A DNA stretch of 64,000 nt from Acidobacteriota bacterium (GCA_031271905.1 JAISUT010000004.1:1-64000); one strand, 5' to 3'; positions 1-8,238 are shown, counted from the first letter of the stretch. Notes: generated by a model from the sequence alone, not told the origin. A program made the numbers and translations.

Positions 1-443
1 GCCGCACGGCGAGCGAGATCGTGTTCGACCGCGCCAACGCCGAACTGCCGTTCATGGGGTTGACGGTGTTCAAGGGCAAGCGCCCCGTCAAAAGCGAGGT
101 GGCCGTCGCCAAGAACTACATGACGGAGAAGGAGCTGTTCGCGCTCCGGCGGCTGGTGAGCGCCTTTTTCGACATGGCGGAGCTGAAAGCGGAACGGCGC
201 GAGCCGATGCGCATGAAGGACTGGCTGGAGACGTTGGACAAGTTCTCGCGCGATTTCGGCGTGGGCGTCTTGGAAGACGCGGGAAGCGTCAGCCACGACG
301 ACGCCGTGAAAAAAGCCCATCGCGAATATGACACGTACAGGGCGCAGTTGCCCGACGACCTGACCGGTGTGGAGAAAGCGTATCTGGACGCCCTGAAGCA
401 GATGCGCAAGAAACTCAAAGGCGAGGTGCCATCCGGCAAGTGA
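1..443 (+). CDS. RhuM family protein, C-terminal part (cut by window edge)
   Basis: This is the 3' part of a gene whose start lies before the window; the reading frame is open from base 3. The visible residues match the C-terminal half of RhuM family proteins. The stretch HTAxEI-like (here RTASEIVFDRA) is followed by PFMGLTVFKGKRP and SEVxVAKNY, then an EKELFALRRLVSAFFDMAEL helix, the MRMKDWLETLDKF block and a helical Lys-rich end. RhuM proteins were named from Salmonella pathogenicity island 3 and are common in mobile regions, sometimes linked to Fic-type proteins; their biochemical role is not established. A dispersed repeat follows about 100 bases downstream. The family call is firm; any function would be a guess. 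Confidence 0.85.
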   Translation, partial: RTASEIVFDRANAELPFMGLTVFKGKRPVKSEVAVAKNYMTEKELFALRRLVSAFFDMAELKAERREPMRMKDWLETLDKFSRDFGVGVLEDAGSVSHDDAVKKAHREYDTYRAQLPDDLTGVEKAYLDALKQMRKKLKGEVPSGK

Positions 444-545
444 GCGGAACCCGCCATAGATCGTTCTGAATTCCTTGCGCGGGAGATGCCGTCAACCGTT
501 CCGTCTGACAGCGTCCACGGAAAGCCAAGAAATCTTGGACATGGA

Positions 546-653
546 GACGTTAACGAAACGCTGAACAATTCGCAGATGCCTTCAGCATCCATGAGAAACC
601 ATTTCAAAATTTTGGATTCGCCCCCTGCCGGGATGAAATTTCTGTCAGAACCG
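546..653 (+). repeat. dispersed ~100-bp repeat, copy 1
   Basis: This stretch matches the reverse complement of 59904-60004 at roughly four bases in five by eye, including a shared core AAAATTTTGGATTCGCCCCC. Both copies lie just past the 3' end of a gene and in that gene's orientation (RhuM here, a glycosyltransferase there). An open frame runs through both, but the differences fall often at second codon positions, so conserved coding is not shown. The rest of the 444-771 gap holds only the hairpin listed next. Confidence 0.75.
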
Positions 654-713
654 CATGGGACACCCCCCTTGGCGGGGTTTGATGGGGCGTTTCCGCCCCT
701 TGATATGTAACGC

Positions 714-752
714 AGGGTGGCGGCGGGCGCGGGTGCGCCCCGCCGCCACCCT
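714..752. terminator. GC-rich hairpin, likely bidirectional terminator
   Basis: The left arm AGGGTGGCGGCGGGCGC and right arm GCGCCCCGCCGCCACCCT pair almost fully, with one bulged base and a 4-base loop. It lies between the convergent ends of the RhuM-like gene (plus) and the DUF1667 gene (minus). There is no long T-tract, so Rho-independent activity is only likely. Confidence 0.5.
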
Positions 753-771
753 CGGTTTGCCTCTCGGCTAG

Positions 772-1167
772 CTAGCTGGCTTTCGCCACGTTTCTAGTGG
801 CGATGATGTCGGTGTCCGTCCCCGCGGGGTTCGCTATGATGACGTCGCCGATCGCCACCGGCGCCGTCACCGTCCTGCCGCGCACCTCCGCCATCACCGC
901 CATCACCTTCCCCAGCGGGATCGGGCGGTTCGTGCGCACGCTCGCCATCAGCGAGTCGCCGCCGGACACGGGGACGCTCGACGCTATCGTCCGCATCGGG
1001 TTCTCCACCTCCTGCTTCGCCCATTCGTCGCCCCGCTTGCAGACGCTCCCCTTGATGGCGGGCTTGCCTTCCGCGTCCACCAGGATCTTGCCGTCCGCTC
1101 CCAGCTCCACCGCGATCGTGCAGCCGTTCGGGCACACCACGCATGTCAGTTCTTTCGTCGTGCTCAT
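772..1167 (-). CDS. DUF1667 family protein, likely accessory subunit of the glycerol-3-phosphate oxidoreductase
   Basis: This 131-residue protein opens with a Cys-rich motif (CVVCPNGC, then VCKRGDEWAKQE) and ends with a block around GKVMAVMAEVRGRTVTAPVAIGDVI. That matches the DUF1667 family of small putative metal- or cluster-binding proteins. The start ATG overlaps the stop of the upstream FAD oxidoreductase by four bases (ATGA), so the two are translationally coupled. In other bacteria, DUF1667 proteins occur as the third gene after a GlpA-like dehydrogenase and an NAD/FAD oxidoreductase, exactly the order seen here. The role as an electron-transfer or assembly partner is inferred from that gene order and from the four conserved cysteines. 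Confidence 0.85.
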   Translation of the reverse strand: MSTTKELTCVVCPNGCTIAVELGADGKILVDAEGKPAIKGSVCKRGDEWAKQEVENPMRTIASSVPVSGGDSLMASVRTNRPIPLGKVMAVMAEVRGRTVTAPVAIGDVIIANPAGTDTDIIATRNVAKAS

Positions 1168-2429
1168 TCTACAGACACCTCCATCGCATTGCCGCCAGAG
1201 GCGACTTCCTTGCCCACCTTGACGCGGATCATCTCCGCGGGGTGCAGCCGCACCATCTTCTTGCGGATCGACTTCTCCCCGTTGCGCACCACGACCGTGC
1301 GGTCGCGCCACGGCGCCGTCACGCGCATCGAGAGGATGAAGTCCTGCCCGCCCGACACGCTCTGCGGCAGCGTGTAGCGTATGCCATCGCCCGGCTTGAT
1401 CGACACCTTGGCCGCCCCCGCCGCCGCGGGCTTCGCGCCCGCCTTCACGTATGCCGCCGCATGCTGCCCCGCCTGCTCCGACTCCATCGACACCCAGTCC
1501 ACGAGGTCGTGCACGTGCAGGACGTTCCCGCAGGAGAATATCCCCGGGACGCTCGTCATGAACGTGTCGTCCACCACCGCGCCGCCCGTTATCGGATCCA
1601 TCTCCACGCCAGCCTCGCGCGTCAGCTCGTTCTCCGGGATCAGCCCGACCGACAGCAGCAGCGTGTCGCACGGGACGAACCGCTCCGTCGAGGCTATCGG
1701 CGCGCGGTCCTCTCCGACTTGCGCCACCTTGACCCCTTCGAGCCGCCCCTTCCCCACGATGTCCGTCACCGTCGTCGAGAGGAACAGAGGGATGTCGTAG
1801 TCGTTCAGGCACTGCTGGATGTTGCGCGGCAGCCCGCTCGAATACGGCAGGAGCTCGAACACCGACTCCACCTTCGCCCCCTCCAACGTCATGCGCCGCG
1901 CCATGATCAGCCCGATGTCGCCCGAGCCGAGGATCGCCACGCGCTTGCCGACCATGATGTTCTCCAGGTTCATCAGGTTCTGCGCCGCCCCCGCCGTGTA
2001 GACGCCGGACGGGCGCGAACCGGGGATCGATATCGCCCCGCGCGTCCGCTCCCGGCAGCCCATCGCGAGGATCACCGCCTTCGCCTGGATGTATTGGAGC
2101 TTGCCCCGCGTGCTGACCTCGACCACGCGGTCGCCGGTCAGCGAGAGCACGATGGCGTTTTCCATCACGTCTATCTTCTTCTCGCGGAAGCTCTGGATGT
2201 AGCGCGCCGCGTACTCAGGGCCCGACAGCGCCTCCTTGAAGCGGTGCAGCCCGAAACCGTCGTGGATGCACTGGTTCAGTATGCCCCCCAGGACGCGGTC
2301 GCGCTCCACCAAGAGCACGTCGTCCACGCCCGCCTCTTTCACCGCGATGGCCGCCGCCAGCCCCGCAGGGCCCCCGCCGATCACCACAACGTCACGCTGC
2401 ACCGTCTGTATGCCTTTCTTCTCGCTCAT
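1164..2429 (-). CDS. NAD(P)/FAD-dependent oxidoreductase (middle gene of glp-like operon)
   Basis: This 421-residue flavoprotein carries an N-terminal FAD dinucleotide fold (VVVIGGGPAGLAAAI), a second nucleotide fold for NAD (VAILGSGDIGLIMARR), and the late FAD motif (TSVPGIFSCGNVLHVHDL). It resembles the small pyridine-nucleotide oxidoreductases that partner GlpA-like dehydrogenases, and the LGGILNQCIHDGFG segment is typical of that group. It likely passes electrons between the glycerol-3-phosphate dehydrogenase and a nicotinamide carrier or quinone. It starts one base inside the stop codon of the upstream gene (TAATG) and overlaps the DUF1667 gene by four bases, so all three form one operon. 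The family is clear; the acceptor is unknown. Confidence 0.88.
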   Translation of the reverse strand: MSEKKGIQTVQRDVVVIGGGPAGLAAAIAVKEAGVDDVLLVERDRVLGGILNQCIHDGFGLHRFKEALSGPEYAARYIQSFREKKIDVMENAIVLSLTGDRVVEVSTRGKLQYIQAKAVILAMGCRERTRGAISIPGSRPSGVYTAGAAQNLMNLENIMVGKRVAILGSGDIGLIMARRMTLEGAKVESVFELLPYSSGLPRNIQQCLNDYDIPLFLSTTVTDIVGKGRLEGVKVAQVGEDRAPIASTERFVPCDTLLLSVGLIPENELTREAGVEMDPITGGAVVDDTFMTSVPGIFSCGNVLHVHDLVDWVSMESEQAGQHAAAYVKAGAKPAAAGAAKVSIKPGDGIRYTLPQSVSGGQDFILSMRVTAPWRDRTVVVRNGEKSIRKKMVRLHPAEMIRVKVGKEVASGGNAMEVSVE

Positions 2430-3919
2430 TAGGCTGCTCCCCCTTTCGGCCTGACATTGCCCACGAACATCGGGGAGGTCTTGCCCCGCTCCAGGAAATC
2501 CTCCGGCTTCCACCCGAACTCGTCGCGCAGCAGCCGCACGATGCGCGGCACGCAGAAGCCGCCCTGGCAACGCCCCATCGACGCGCGCCCGCGGTACTTT
2601 ATGCTGACCAGCGTCCGCGCCCCCAGCGGGTTCCGGATGGCGTCCAGCACCTCGCGCTTGGTGATCTTCTCGCAACGGCAGATGATCTCGCCGTAGTCAG
2701 GGTCTTCGGCCACCAGGTCGGCCTTCTCTTCCGCGGAGAGCTCCTCGAAGAAATCGACCCTGCCGGGGCGCACCGGGTTGAACGCCGGGTCGGGGTTGAG
2801 CGCGACGTGGTTTTTCACCATGCCGGCCACCATCTCCGCGATGGCGGGCGAGGAGGTCAGGCCGGGGCTCTCTATCCCCATCAGGTTGATGAACCCCTTG
2901 ACGTCCTTGCGGTCTTCGATGATGAAGTCGGCGTTGCCCCCCACCTCGGGCGGCGTCTGCTTCGCGCGGCTCCCGGCGAAGTTACGGATGAAGTCCGTGC
3001 CCCGCATCGCCGGCAGTATCGCCTGCCCCTCGCGCCGGAGCTGCGCCATCACGTCCGCCGTGCAGGCGTAGTCCTCCGGGTCGTCCAGGTACTGCGCCGT
3101 GGGGCCGATGAGGATGTTGCCGTCCACGGTCGGCGTCAGGTGCGCGCCGCCGCCGCCCGAATGCTCCGCGCTCTTGGACTGCGCCGGGTAGATGAGGCAT
3201 TTGACCGTCCCGTTCAGCCGCTTGTCGAGGATGTAATACTCGCCGCGCGCGGGGTAGATCTTGAACCCGGAGATGCCGAGCATGTCCGTGATGTGCGCCG
3301 CGTACAGCCCGGCGGAGTTGATGAGCACCTTCGTCTCGAAGGCGTCCCCCGACTTGCACCGCACGACGAAGCCGCCTTCGGGCTTCTTCTCGATGGCGAC
3401 GACCTCCTGCCCCAGATGGAAGTTCACGCCGTTGGCCAGAGCGTTCTCCGCCAAGCCGATCGTCAGGTTGTAGGGCGAGACGATGGCGCTGGAGGGGGAG
3501 TGGAGCGCGGCGACGCCGTTCACCCCCGGCTGGATCTTCTGCATCTCTTCCCTGTTGAGGACCTTGAGCCCCGGCACGCCATTGGCGTCCCCCCGCTCCT
3601 TCAACTTGTGCAGCCCCGGCTCGTCCTCGGGGTTGAGCGCCACCGTCAGCTTGCCGATGCGCTTCATCTTGACTTTCAGGTCGCGGCAAAGGTCGTCCAT
3701 CATGGCGTTGCCTTTGACATCGACGATCGCGCGCAGGGAGCCCGGCGCGTATTTGAAACCGGCATGGCAGACGCCGCTGTTGCGGCAGCTCGCGCCCATG
3801 CTCACGTCCGCTTCCTTTTCTACCAGAGCGGCCTTGACGTCGTATTTCGAGAGCTCGCGAGCAATCGCGCACCCGACCACGCCTCCGCCGATGATGAGAA
3901 CATCATAGTTTGAATTCAC
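2429..3919 (-). CDS. GlpA-like FAD-dependent dehydrogenase with BFD-type [2Fe-2S] domain
   Basis: This protein of 496 residues starts at GTG, with GAGAGG eight bases upstream. It begins with a FAD fold (VLIIGGGVVGCAIARELSKY), continues as a DAO-type oxidoreductase domain, and ends with a BFD-like cluster domain (ICRCEKIT, then MGRCQGGFC). That architecture is shared by GlpA of the anaerobic glycerol-3-phosphate dehydrogenase and by the L-2-hydroxyglutarate oxidase family. The downstream oxidoreductase and DUF1667 genes favour glycerol-3-phosphate oxidation to dihydroxyacetone phosphate. No glycerol kinase or facilitator is in the window. A FadR-type regulator is divergently placed upstream and probably controls this operon. 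The exact substrate should be treated as likely, not shown. Confidence 0.85.
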   Translation of the reverse strand: MNSNYDVLIIGGGVVGCAIARELSKYDVKAALVEKEADVSMGASCRNSGVCHAGFKYAPGSLRAIVDVKGNAMMDDLCRDLKVKMKRIGKLTVALNPEDEPGLHKLKERGDANGVPGLKVLNREEMQKIQPGVNGVAALHSPSSAIVSPYNLTIGLAENALANGVNFHLGQEVVAIEKKPEGGFVVRCKSGDAFETKVLINSAGLYAAHITDMLGISGFKIYPARGEYYILDKRLNGTVKCLIYPAQSKSAEHSGGGGAHLTPTVDGNILIGPTAQYLDDPEDYACTADVMAQLRREGQAILPAMRGTDFIRNFAGSRAKQTPPEVGGNADFIIEDRKDVKGFINLMGIESPGLTSSPAIAEMVAGMVKNHVALNPDPAFNPVRPGRVDFFEELSAEEKADLVAEDPDYGEIICRCEKITKREVLDAIRNPLGARTLVSIKYRGRASMGRCQGGFCVPRIVRLLRDEFGWKPEDFLERGKTSPMFVGNVRPKGGAA

Positions 3920-4048
3920 GTTCTGTGCCTCTCGCTGTATCCACGGTTCCGGCGGCCCGAAGGCGCGCCGGTCGGCGAAACCCCCGCTTCCCGCGGGCGG
4001 CGTCGCGCTTACAATGTCTTTTTTCCGGGGCGGCTCCGGGTCTGCCCG

Positions 4049-4077
4049 AAAATCTGGTAGACCAAGGTTGCCCAACG
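4049..4077. promoter_or_regulatory. GntR/FadR-type operator-like repeat, copy 1
   Basis: A 29-base sequence is repeated without change at 4400-4428. It contains the palindrome TGGTAGACCA (4055-4064), which fits the TGGT-N2/3-ACCA pattern bound by FadR-subfamily GntR repressors. It lies 130 bases upstream of the GlpA-like start, so it is placed to control that operon. The remaining 3920-4530 gap holds the second copy, a relB relic and one promoter; nothing else is convincing. Confidence 0.65.
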
Positions 4078-4280
4078 GTGATTATGATGCCACAGCCGCG
4101 CGGAAACACAAGCGGTTTTTGTCCGGGATTCGCGGGATTCGCGGGGGCGGCTGGCCGGGAACGGGGGAAGGACGCGCTGTCGCGAACGGTTTCGGGCGAC
4201 GGTTCCGGGCGACGCCCGTATTGATGGTATGCGCACGATTTGATACAACAAGGGCGTGAAGATGGCCAGGAGGTGCCGCG

Positions 4281-4355
4281 ATGGCTTCGGCGACTATAAA
4301 CCTCCGCACGGACAGCGAGTTAAAAGCACGGGCGCAAAGCGTGTTGATTTGGTAG
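4281..4355 (+). pseudogene. RelB/DinJ antitoxin relic, 24 codons
   Basis: A strong ribosome site (CAGGAGGT) seven bases before an ATG leads a short frame that reads MASATINLRTDSELKARAQSVLIW and then stops. The pattern of an N-terminal beta strand (ATINLRTD) followed by ELKARAQ-VL is the typical start of RelB/DinJ antitoxins, which run on for another 60 or so residues. The rest of the gene and any RelE/YafQ-type toxin are missing. It lies between the two operator repeats and is probably a leftover of a lost toxin-antitoxin module. It could still be translated as a micro-peptide, but a function is doubtful. Confidence 0.6.
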
Positions 4356-4399
4356 AAACTATCAGCCACTTCCCGCGTTTTCCTCGCGCGCCGTCCCAT

Positions 4400-4428
4400 A
4401 AAATCTGGTAGACCAAGGTTGCCCAACG
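4400..4428. promoter_or_regulatory. GntR/FadR-type operator-like repeat, copy 2
   Basis: This is identical to 4049-4077, with the palindrome TGGTAGACCA at 4406-4415. It overlaps the -35 region of the promoter proposed for the GntR gene, the usual place for autorepression. Confidence 0.65.
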
Positions 4429-4448
4429 ATGGCGGGGGATGGTATGAT
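4419..4448 (+). promoter_or_regulatory. promoter of the GntR regulator
   Basis: A TTGCCC -35 box and a TATGAT -10 box are separated by 18 bases. The -35 box lies within operator copy 2. The start codon is about 80 bases downstream. Confidence 0.5.
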
Positions 4449-4529
4449 GCCGCCGTCAATTTGGACCGGCATTGGGGCCGGATTTGGGCCGGGGGGCGTC
4501 CGTTCCGGCATGGCGGGAAGAAAGCGCAG

Positions 4530-5285
4530 ATGAACCCGACGAGGAAAGAACTGATTCAGAAGCTGTCCGGCGCCATCGAGCAGGGGGGGATCGTCAAGAA
4601 CGGGAAACTCCCCTCGGAGCGGGAGCTGGCCGCGCTGATGGGCACCAGCCGCCCGCTCCTGCGCGAGGCGCTGATTTCGCTGGAGGCGCTCGGCCGCCTC
4701 GACATCCGCGACCGGCAGGGGATCTTCCTCGCGGGGGAGGGGGAGTCGCAGTTCATCAAGGGCATCGACCAGGCGCACATCTGGCCGATGGACATCTTGG
4801 CGCAGGTGATGGAGCTGCGGCAGATCATGGATCCGGGGGCGACGGCGCTGGCCGCGTTGCGCCGCAAGGACGAAGACCTCGGAAAACTGCGGGAATGCCT
4901 CTCGGTGCTGGAGAAGATACACGACGACAAGAGCCCGGACGCGGCGGAGCGGGGGGCGTACTGGAACACGGTGTTCCACTCCACGATCTTCAAGGCGACG
5001 GGAAACACGCTGCTGGCGCGCCTGTACGAGAGCCTGTTGGAGCTTTCCGAGCGGGGCATCTCCGCCATGCGCTCGGACGCGCTCGACTCCCACGCCGCCG
5101 ACCGCACGGAGCGGGCGTTGCGCCAGCACCAGGAGCTGTTCGCCGCCATCCGGGACAAGGACATGAAGCGCGCGCGCAAGGCGTCGCAGGCGCATCTGCG
5201 CGCGTCGATCTCCTCGATGGTCGCCCTGAGCCAGGTGACCCCGCTCTCCGACTTCTTCGCCCAGCGCCTGGACGCGCTGGTGTAG
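4530..5285 (+). CDS. GntR-family transcriptional regulator, FadR (FCD) subfamily
   Basis: This 251-residue protein has an N-terminal winged helix of GntR type (KLPSERELAALMGTSRPLLREALISLEALGRLDIRDRQGIFL) followed by an all-helical FCD ligand domain of about 170 residues. The ligand domain holds D and H positions typical of metal-assisted binding of small acids (HSTIFKATGN; ERALRQHQELFAAIRDKDMKRA). The start is the ATG preceded by GGGAAGAAAG. The gene faces the GlpA-like operon across a gap with two copies of a TGGTAGACCA palindrome, so it probably represses itself and that operon, with release by a metabolite. The ligand cannot be told from the sequence. Confidence 0.9.
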   Translation: MNPTRKELIQKLSGAIEQGGIVKNGKLPSERELAALMGTSRPLLREALISLEALGRLDIRDRQGIFLAGEGESQFIKGIDQAHIWPMDILAQVMELRQIMDPGATALAALRRKDEDLGKLRECLSVLEKIHDDKSPDAAERGAYWNTVFHSTIFKATGNTLLARLYESLLELSERGISAMRSDALDSHAADRTERALRQHQELFAAIRDKDMKRARKASQAHLRASISSMVALSQVTPLSDFFAQRLDALV

Positions 5286-5333
5286 CCGTGCGGCCATGGC
5301 GCGACGCCGCCCCGCGTCCCGCCCAACGGCGGG

Positions 5334-6125
5334 TCAGCGGATGGCGCGGGCGACGGTCAACACCGACACCCTCTCCGCACCGGCGTCCAGCAACGCCTGT
5401 GCGGCGCATGACACCGTGGCGCCTGTAGTCATGACGTCATCGACCAGCAGGAGCCGTTTGCCCGCGACCGCCTCCGGGCGCGCGCAACGGAATGCCTTGC
5501 GGACGTTTTCTTGGCGTTGCGCATCGGTCAGCCCCACCTGCGGGCGGGTGGCGGTCACGCGCTTCAACGCCTCCACCTCGGGAATCGCCACCTTTCGCGC
5601 CAGCTCCCGCGCCAACAGCTTCGACTGGTTGTAGCCCCGCTCCCGCCGCCGCGACGGATGCAAAGGCACCGCCGTCACAGCGTCGAAATCCTCGCGCCGC
5701 CAGGAGTCGAAGAACGCCCGCGCCAAGAGCGGCGCCGCCAGCTCCGCCAACGACCGGCGGCCTTCGAACTTCAACTCGTGAACCAACCGCCGCATCTCCA
5801 TGGAATAATAGCCGAACGAGCGCGCTCCGGAATAAGGTGGCGCCTGCCGGACGCATTCGAGGCAGAGGCTGGTCGAGCCGAGCGCGAAGCCGGGGAGCGG
5901 CGTCCCGCAGGAAGGGCAGATGGGGCCTTCGAGGTGCAGGCCTAGGATCTTCCCCCAGCAGTCGTCGCAGACGCCGCAGTCCTGCCGCCGATCCGTCGGT
6001 GTGGCGCAGACAAAACATGCCTCGGGGTAGACCAGGTTCAAGAAGCCGTCCAGGACGTTGCGCCATGCGGAGGCTTGCGCGTCCCTGACCGTCGGGAAAT
6101 AAGGATTGAGAATGCCGCCGTCCAT
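5334..6125 (-). CDS. comF: ComF family phosphoribosyltransferase-like protein
   Basis: This 263-residue protein has an N-terminal zinc-ribbon region with several Cys pairs (CFVC, CGVCDDC, CPSC, CLEC) and a C-terminal PRTase fold. The PRPP-binding loop is clear (LLLVDDVMTTGATVS), as is the RGYNQSKLLARELA segment typical of ComF. ComF proteins are needed for DNA uptake in naturally competent bacteria, although they are widespread outside them and the reaction is not known. GGAGG lies seven bases before the ATG. It stands alone, convergent with the GntR gene, 48 bases apart. No other competence gene is in the window. Confidence 0.9.
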   Translation of the reverse strand: MDGGILNPYFPTVRDAQASAWRNVLDGFLNLVYPEACFVCATPTDRRQDCGVCDDCWGKILGLHLEGPICPSCGTPLPGFALGSTSLCLECVRQAPPYSGARSFGYYSMEMRRLVHELKFEGRRSLAELAAPLLARAFFDSWRREDFDAVTAVPLHPSRRRERGYNQSKLLARELARKVAIPEVEALKRVTATRPQVGLTDAQRQENVRKAFRCARPEAVAGKRLLLVDDVMTTGATVSCAAQALLDAGAERVSVLTVARAIR

Positions 6126-6203
6126 AGCAGACCTCCGAAAGGAACATCGATGAATACGTGGGGGGTGCGGTGAATTCCCGTCGCGGACGACCGCCTCGGG
6201 CGG

Positions 6204-6560
6204 TCACCGTTCCAACAACCCCTTTTCAAGCAATCCTTGGCACTTGACGCACATCTCCGCCCAAGGGACTGCATCGAGGCGCTTGGGGTTGATCTCGTCT
6301 TCGCAATTTGAGCAGACGCCGTAGGTGTCGTCGTCGATGCGGTCGAGGGCGTTTTGGATCTGTTGCAGGATCTGCCGGTCTCCCGCGCTCTTGCCCAGCA
6401 GGAAATCTTTCGTGTAGGACTCGACCGCCATGTCCACGACGTCTTGGGCGTTCTGATCCTTCTCCCGGCTCTGGTCTTCGGTCTTATGCACGATGATCGA
6501 GAGGGATGCCCGCTTCTGCAACAACTTGTCCTTGAAGTAACTCAGTCTATCAGCGTCCAT
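6204..6560 (-). CDS. DksA/TraR-type C4 zinc-finger protein
   Basis: A protein of about 118 residues has an N-terminal helical coiled-coil region (YFKDKLLQKRASLSIIV) and a C-terminal zinc finger (YGVCSNCEDEINPKRLDAVPWAEMCVKCQ) that holds the four cysteines of the DksA/TraR family. Members bind in the secondary channel of RNA polymerase and adjust promoter choice, often with ppGpp. The coiled-coil tip here is short and carries acidic residues (TEDQSREKDQNAQDVVD), as in the DksA-like proteins of Gram-negative bacteria. The chosen ATG begins MDADRLSYF; an in-frame start 63 bases upstream cannot be ruled out. Confidence 0.85.
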   Translation of the reverse strand: MDADRLSYFKDKLLQKRASLSIIVHKTEDQSREKDQNAQDVVDMAVESYTKDFLLGKSAGDRQILQQIQNALDRIDDDTYGVCSNCEDEINPKRLDAVPWAEMCVKCQGLLEKGLLER

Positions 6561-6629
6561 GTGGTTCCCGCGCCCTTCATCTTCCGCCCGACGCGAGTCC
6601 ACCCCCCGCCAGGCCCCCGACAACCGCCC

Positions 6630-7118
6630 TTATGATGCGGCGCCCTTATGATACGGGATTTTATGAAGGATGCACAAGGCGCGATATATCTGTTCCAATA
6701 AAAGCGCGCGGCACATCTCGTGCGTCCATGTCATCTCGCCCAGCGACAGCACCAGGTGCGCCTTGGTGGAGATCGAGCGGCTCAAGCCTTCCGCGCCGCC
6801 GATGACGAAGGCGATTTCGCGGGCGCCGGAATCCCGCTCGCGCCCCAGCCAACGGGCGAAGCCTTCCGAGGGGAACTGCCGTCCGCCCTCGTCCAGCGCG
6901 ACGAGGCGGCTGGCGGGGGATTTCTGGAGATGGCGGGAGATCTCTTCGCCTTCGGCGGCGACCAGGTCCGCGGGACGGAGCGATTGCGCCTTGGCAAGGT
7001 CGCGGACTTCCTGCGTGTCGCAGGGCGTGAAGCGGCGGATGCGCGCCAGGTACTCCTCGGTGAGCGCCTTTATCGGCGCGCTTTTCGTCTTGCCGACCCA
7101 GAGGATTTTCAGTTTCAT
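6630..7118 (-). CDS. rlmH: 23S rRNA (pseudouridine-1915-N3)-methyltransferase RlmH
   Basis: This 162-residue protein is of usual length for RlmH, a small SPOUT-fold enzyme that methylates pseudouridine 1915 in helix 69 of 23S rRNA. The family marks are the start (MKLKILWVGKTK), the SAM-binding knot segment (IAFVIGGAEGLS), and the C-terminal block HEMCRALLLEQIYRALCILHKIPYHK, with its conserved YH pair. It follows rsfS by 31 bases and is probably co-transcribed with nadD and rsfS, an arrangement common in bacteria. Confidence 0.95.
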   Translation of the reverse strand: MKLKILWVGKTKSAPIKALTEEYLARIRRFTPCDTQEVRDLAKAQSLRPADLVAAEGEEISRHLQKSPASRLVALDEGGRQFPSEGFARWLGRERDSGAREIAFVIGGAEGLSRSISTKAHLVLSLGEMTWTHEMCRALLLEQIYRALCILHKIPYHKGAAS

Positions 7119-7149
7119 GTCGGACGGTCCATGACGGACGGGCTGAAGC

Positions 7150-7488
7150 TTAAAGCTCGATCTTCTTCGCGTCGCGCCAGAGGCGCTCCAGGTCGTAATA
7201 GACGCGGGCGTTCTTCGAGAAGACGTGGACCACGAGGTCGGAGTAGTCCAACAGCACCCACTCTGCGTTCCGATACCCTTCGATGTGATCCGGCCGGACG
7301 CCGGCCTCCTCCTTGAGCCGCGCCTCGACTTCGTCGGCGATGGCCTGCACCTGCCGCGATGAGTCGCCGGTGCAGATCAGGAACTGGCTCGCGAAAGAGG
7401 CGATCCCTGAAACGTCCAACGCCACCAAGTCGTGCGCTTTCTTGTCGTCTGCCGCCGCATAGGCGATTTTGAGAGTCTCCGTTGCCAT
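7150..7488 (-). CDS. rsfS: ribosomal silencing factor RsfS
   Basis: This 112-residue protein matches RsfS (Iojap family), which binds L14 and blocks joining of ribosomal subunits when nutrients are short. Recognisable parts are LDVSGIASFASQFLICTGDSSRQVQAIADEVE, the GYRNAEWVLLDYSDLVVHVF strand pair and the final YYDLERLWRDA helix. Its ATG overlaps the nadD stop codon by one base (TAATG), so it is coupled to nadD. The gene order nadD-rsfS-rlmH is widely conserved. Confidence 0.95.
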   Translation of the reverse strand: MATETLKIAYAAADDKKAHDLVALDVSGIASFASQFLICTGDSSRQVQAIADEVEARLKEEAGVRPDHIEGYRNAEWVLLDYSDLVVHVFSKNARVYYDLERLWRDAKKIEL

Positions 7489-8213
7489 TATCCCCCACCG
7501 TATAAGTTTGTCTTTCGGATGTAGTCGCGCACCGCCGGGGACAGCATCTTGCGCATCGCCCGGTCACCGCCCTTCGCCGCAGCCAGTTCGCGGATCTTCG
7601 TGGCGGAGATGTCCGGCGCCTGCGCGTCCACGAGGTATATCCGGCTCTCCCCCGCAGGCTCTGCCGCAATCTTGCTCCGCGCCCGTTTCCGGTCAAGCCC
7701 CGTCAAATCGCGCACGCGCCCGAGGACGCCGGCGGGCAGGCATTTCTCAAACGCCATCGGCGTCGCCCCGGGGCGGGCCACGAATACGAAATTATATCCA
7801 TCTAGCAACCGCCCCCCTTCGCGCCAGGAGGAGACCTCCAGGAGCGAGTCGCCCCCCGCGATGAAGAAAAGCCTCGATGCCGCAGGCGCGTCCGCCCCCC
7901 CCGCGCCTTTCCCTGCGGGGACGAGGCGCTCCATCTTTTTCATCGTGTCGATGGTATAGGGGCTGGGCTCCGGCTCCAGCTCCGCCAGCGACGGGACGAA
8001 GGAGACCTCCCTCGCGGTGGCGAGGCACACCATGGCGTAGCGGTGCGCGAGGGGCGTCACTTCGTCAGGCCGCTTATGCGGCGGTGTGGCGGCGACCACG
8101 AAATAGACGCGCGACAGCCCGAACAGCGACTGGACGCCTTGGGCGACGTGCAGGTGCCCGCGATGGACGGGATTGAACGTCCCGCCGAACACCCCGACCT
8201 TGATGCCGTCCAA
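7488..8213 (-). CDS. nadD: nicotinate-nucleotide adenylyltransferase NadD
   Basis: NadD adenylates nicotinate mononucleotide in NAD synthesis. The 241-residue protein has the nucleotidyltransferase start GVFGGTFNPVHRGHLHVA with the HxGH signature, the TPPHK segment, a substrate strand SPYTIDTM, and the C-terminal ISATKIRE motif. No ATG fits; the frame opens at a TTG that follows a strong AGGAGG site with ideal spacing, and this start gives the expected N-terminus. A central low-complexity loop (GKGAGGADAPAAS) is an insertion relative to shorter homologues. The whole gap to obg upstream is filled by an inverted-repeat element that may act as the leader of this gene. Confidence 0.93.
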   Translation of the reverse strand: MDGIKVGVFGGTFNPVHRGHLHVAQGVQSLFGLSRVYFVVAATPPHKRPDEVTPLAHRYAMVCLATAREVSFVPSLAELEPEPSPYTIDTMKKMERLVPAGKGAGGADAPAASRLFFIAGGDSLLEVSSWREGGRLLDGYNFVFVARPGATPMAFEKCLPAGVLGRVRDLTGLDRKRARSKIAAEPAGESRIYLVDAQAPDISATKIRELAAAKGGDRAMRKMLSPAVRDYIRKTNLYGGG

Positions 8214-8238
8214 TCCCCCTCCTCCCGATGCGGCTTCA

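Noticed and set aside
546-653. Integron attC site
   Set aside because: The core sites GTTRRRY and RYYYAAC are not present at fitting positions and no integron integrase is seen.
486-710. Small protein within the dispersed repeat, with a similar frame in the other copy
   Set aside because: The copies share the peptide KILDSPP-GMKF, but base differences do not favour third codon positions and no ribosome site is clear.
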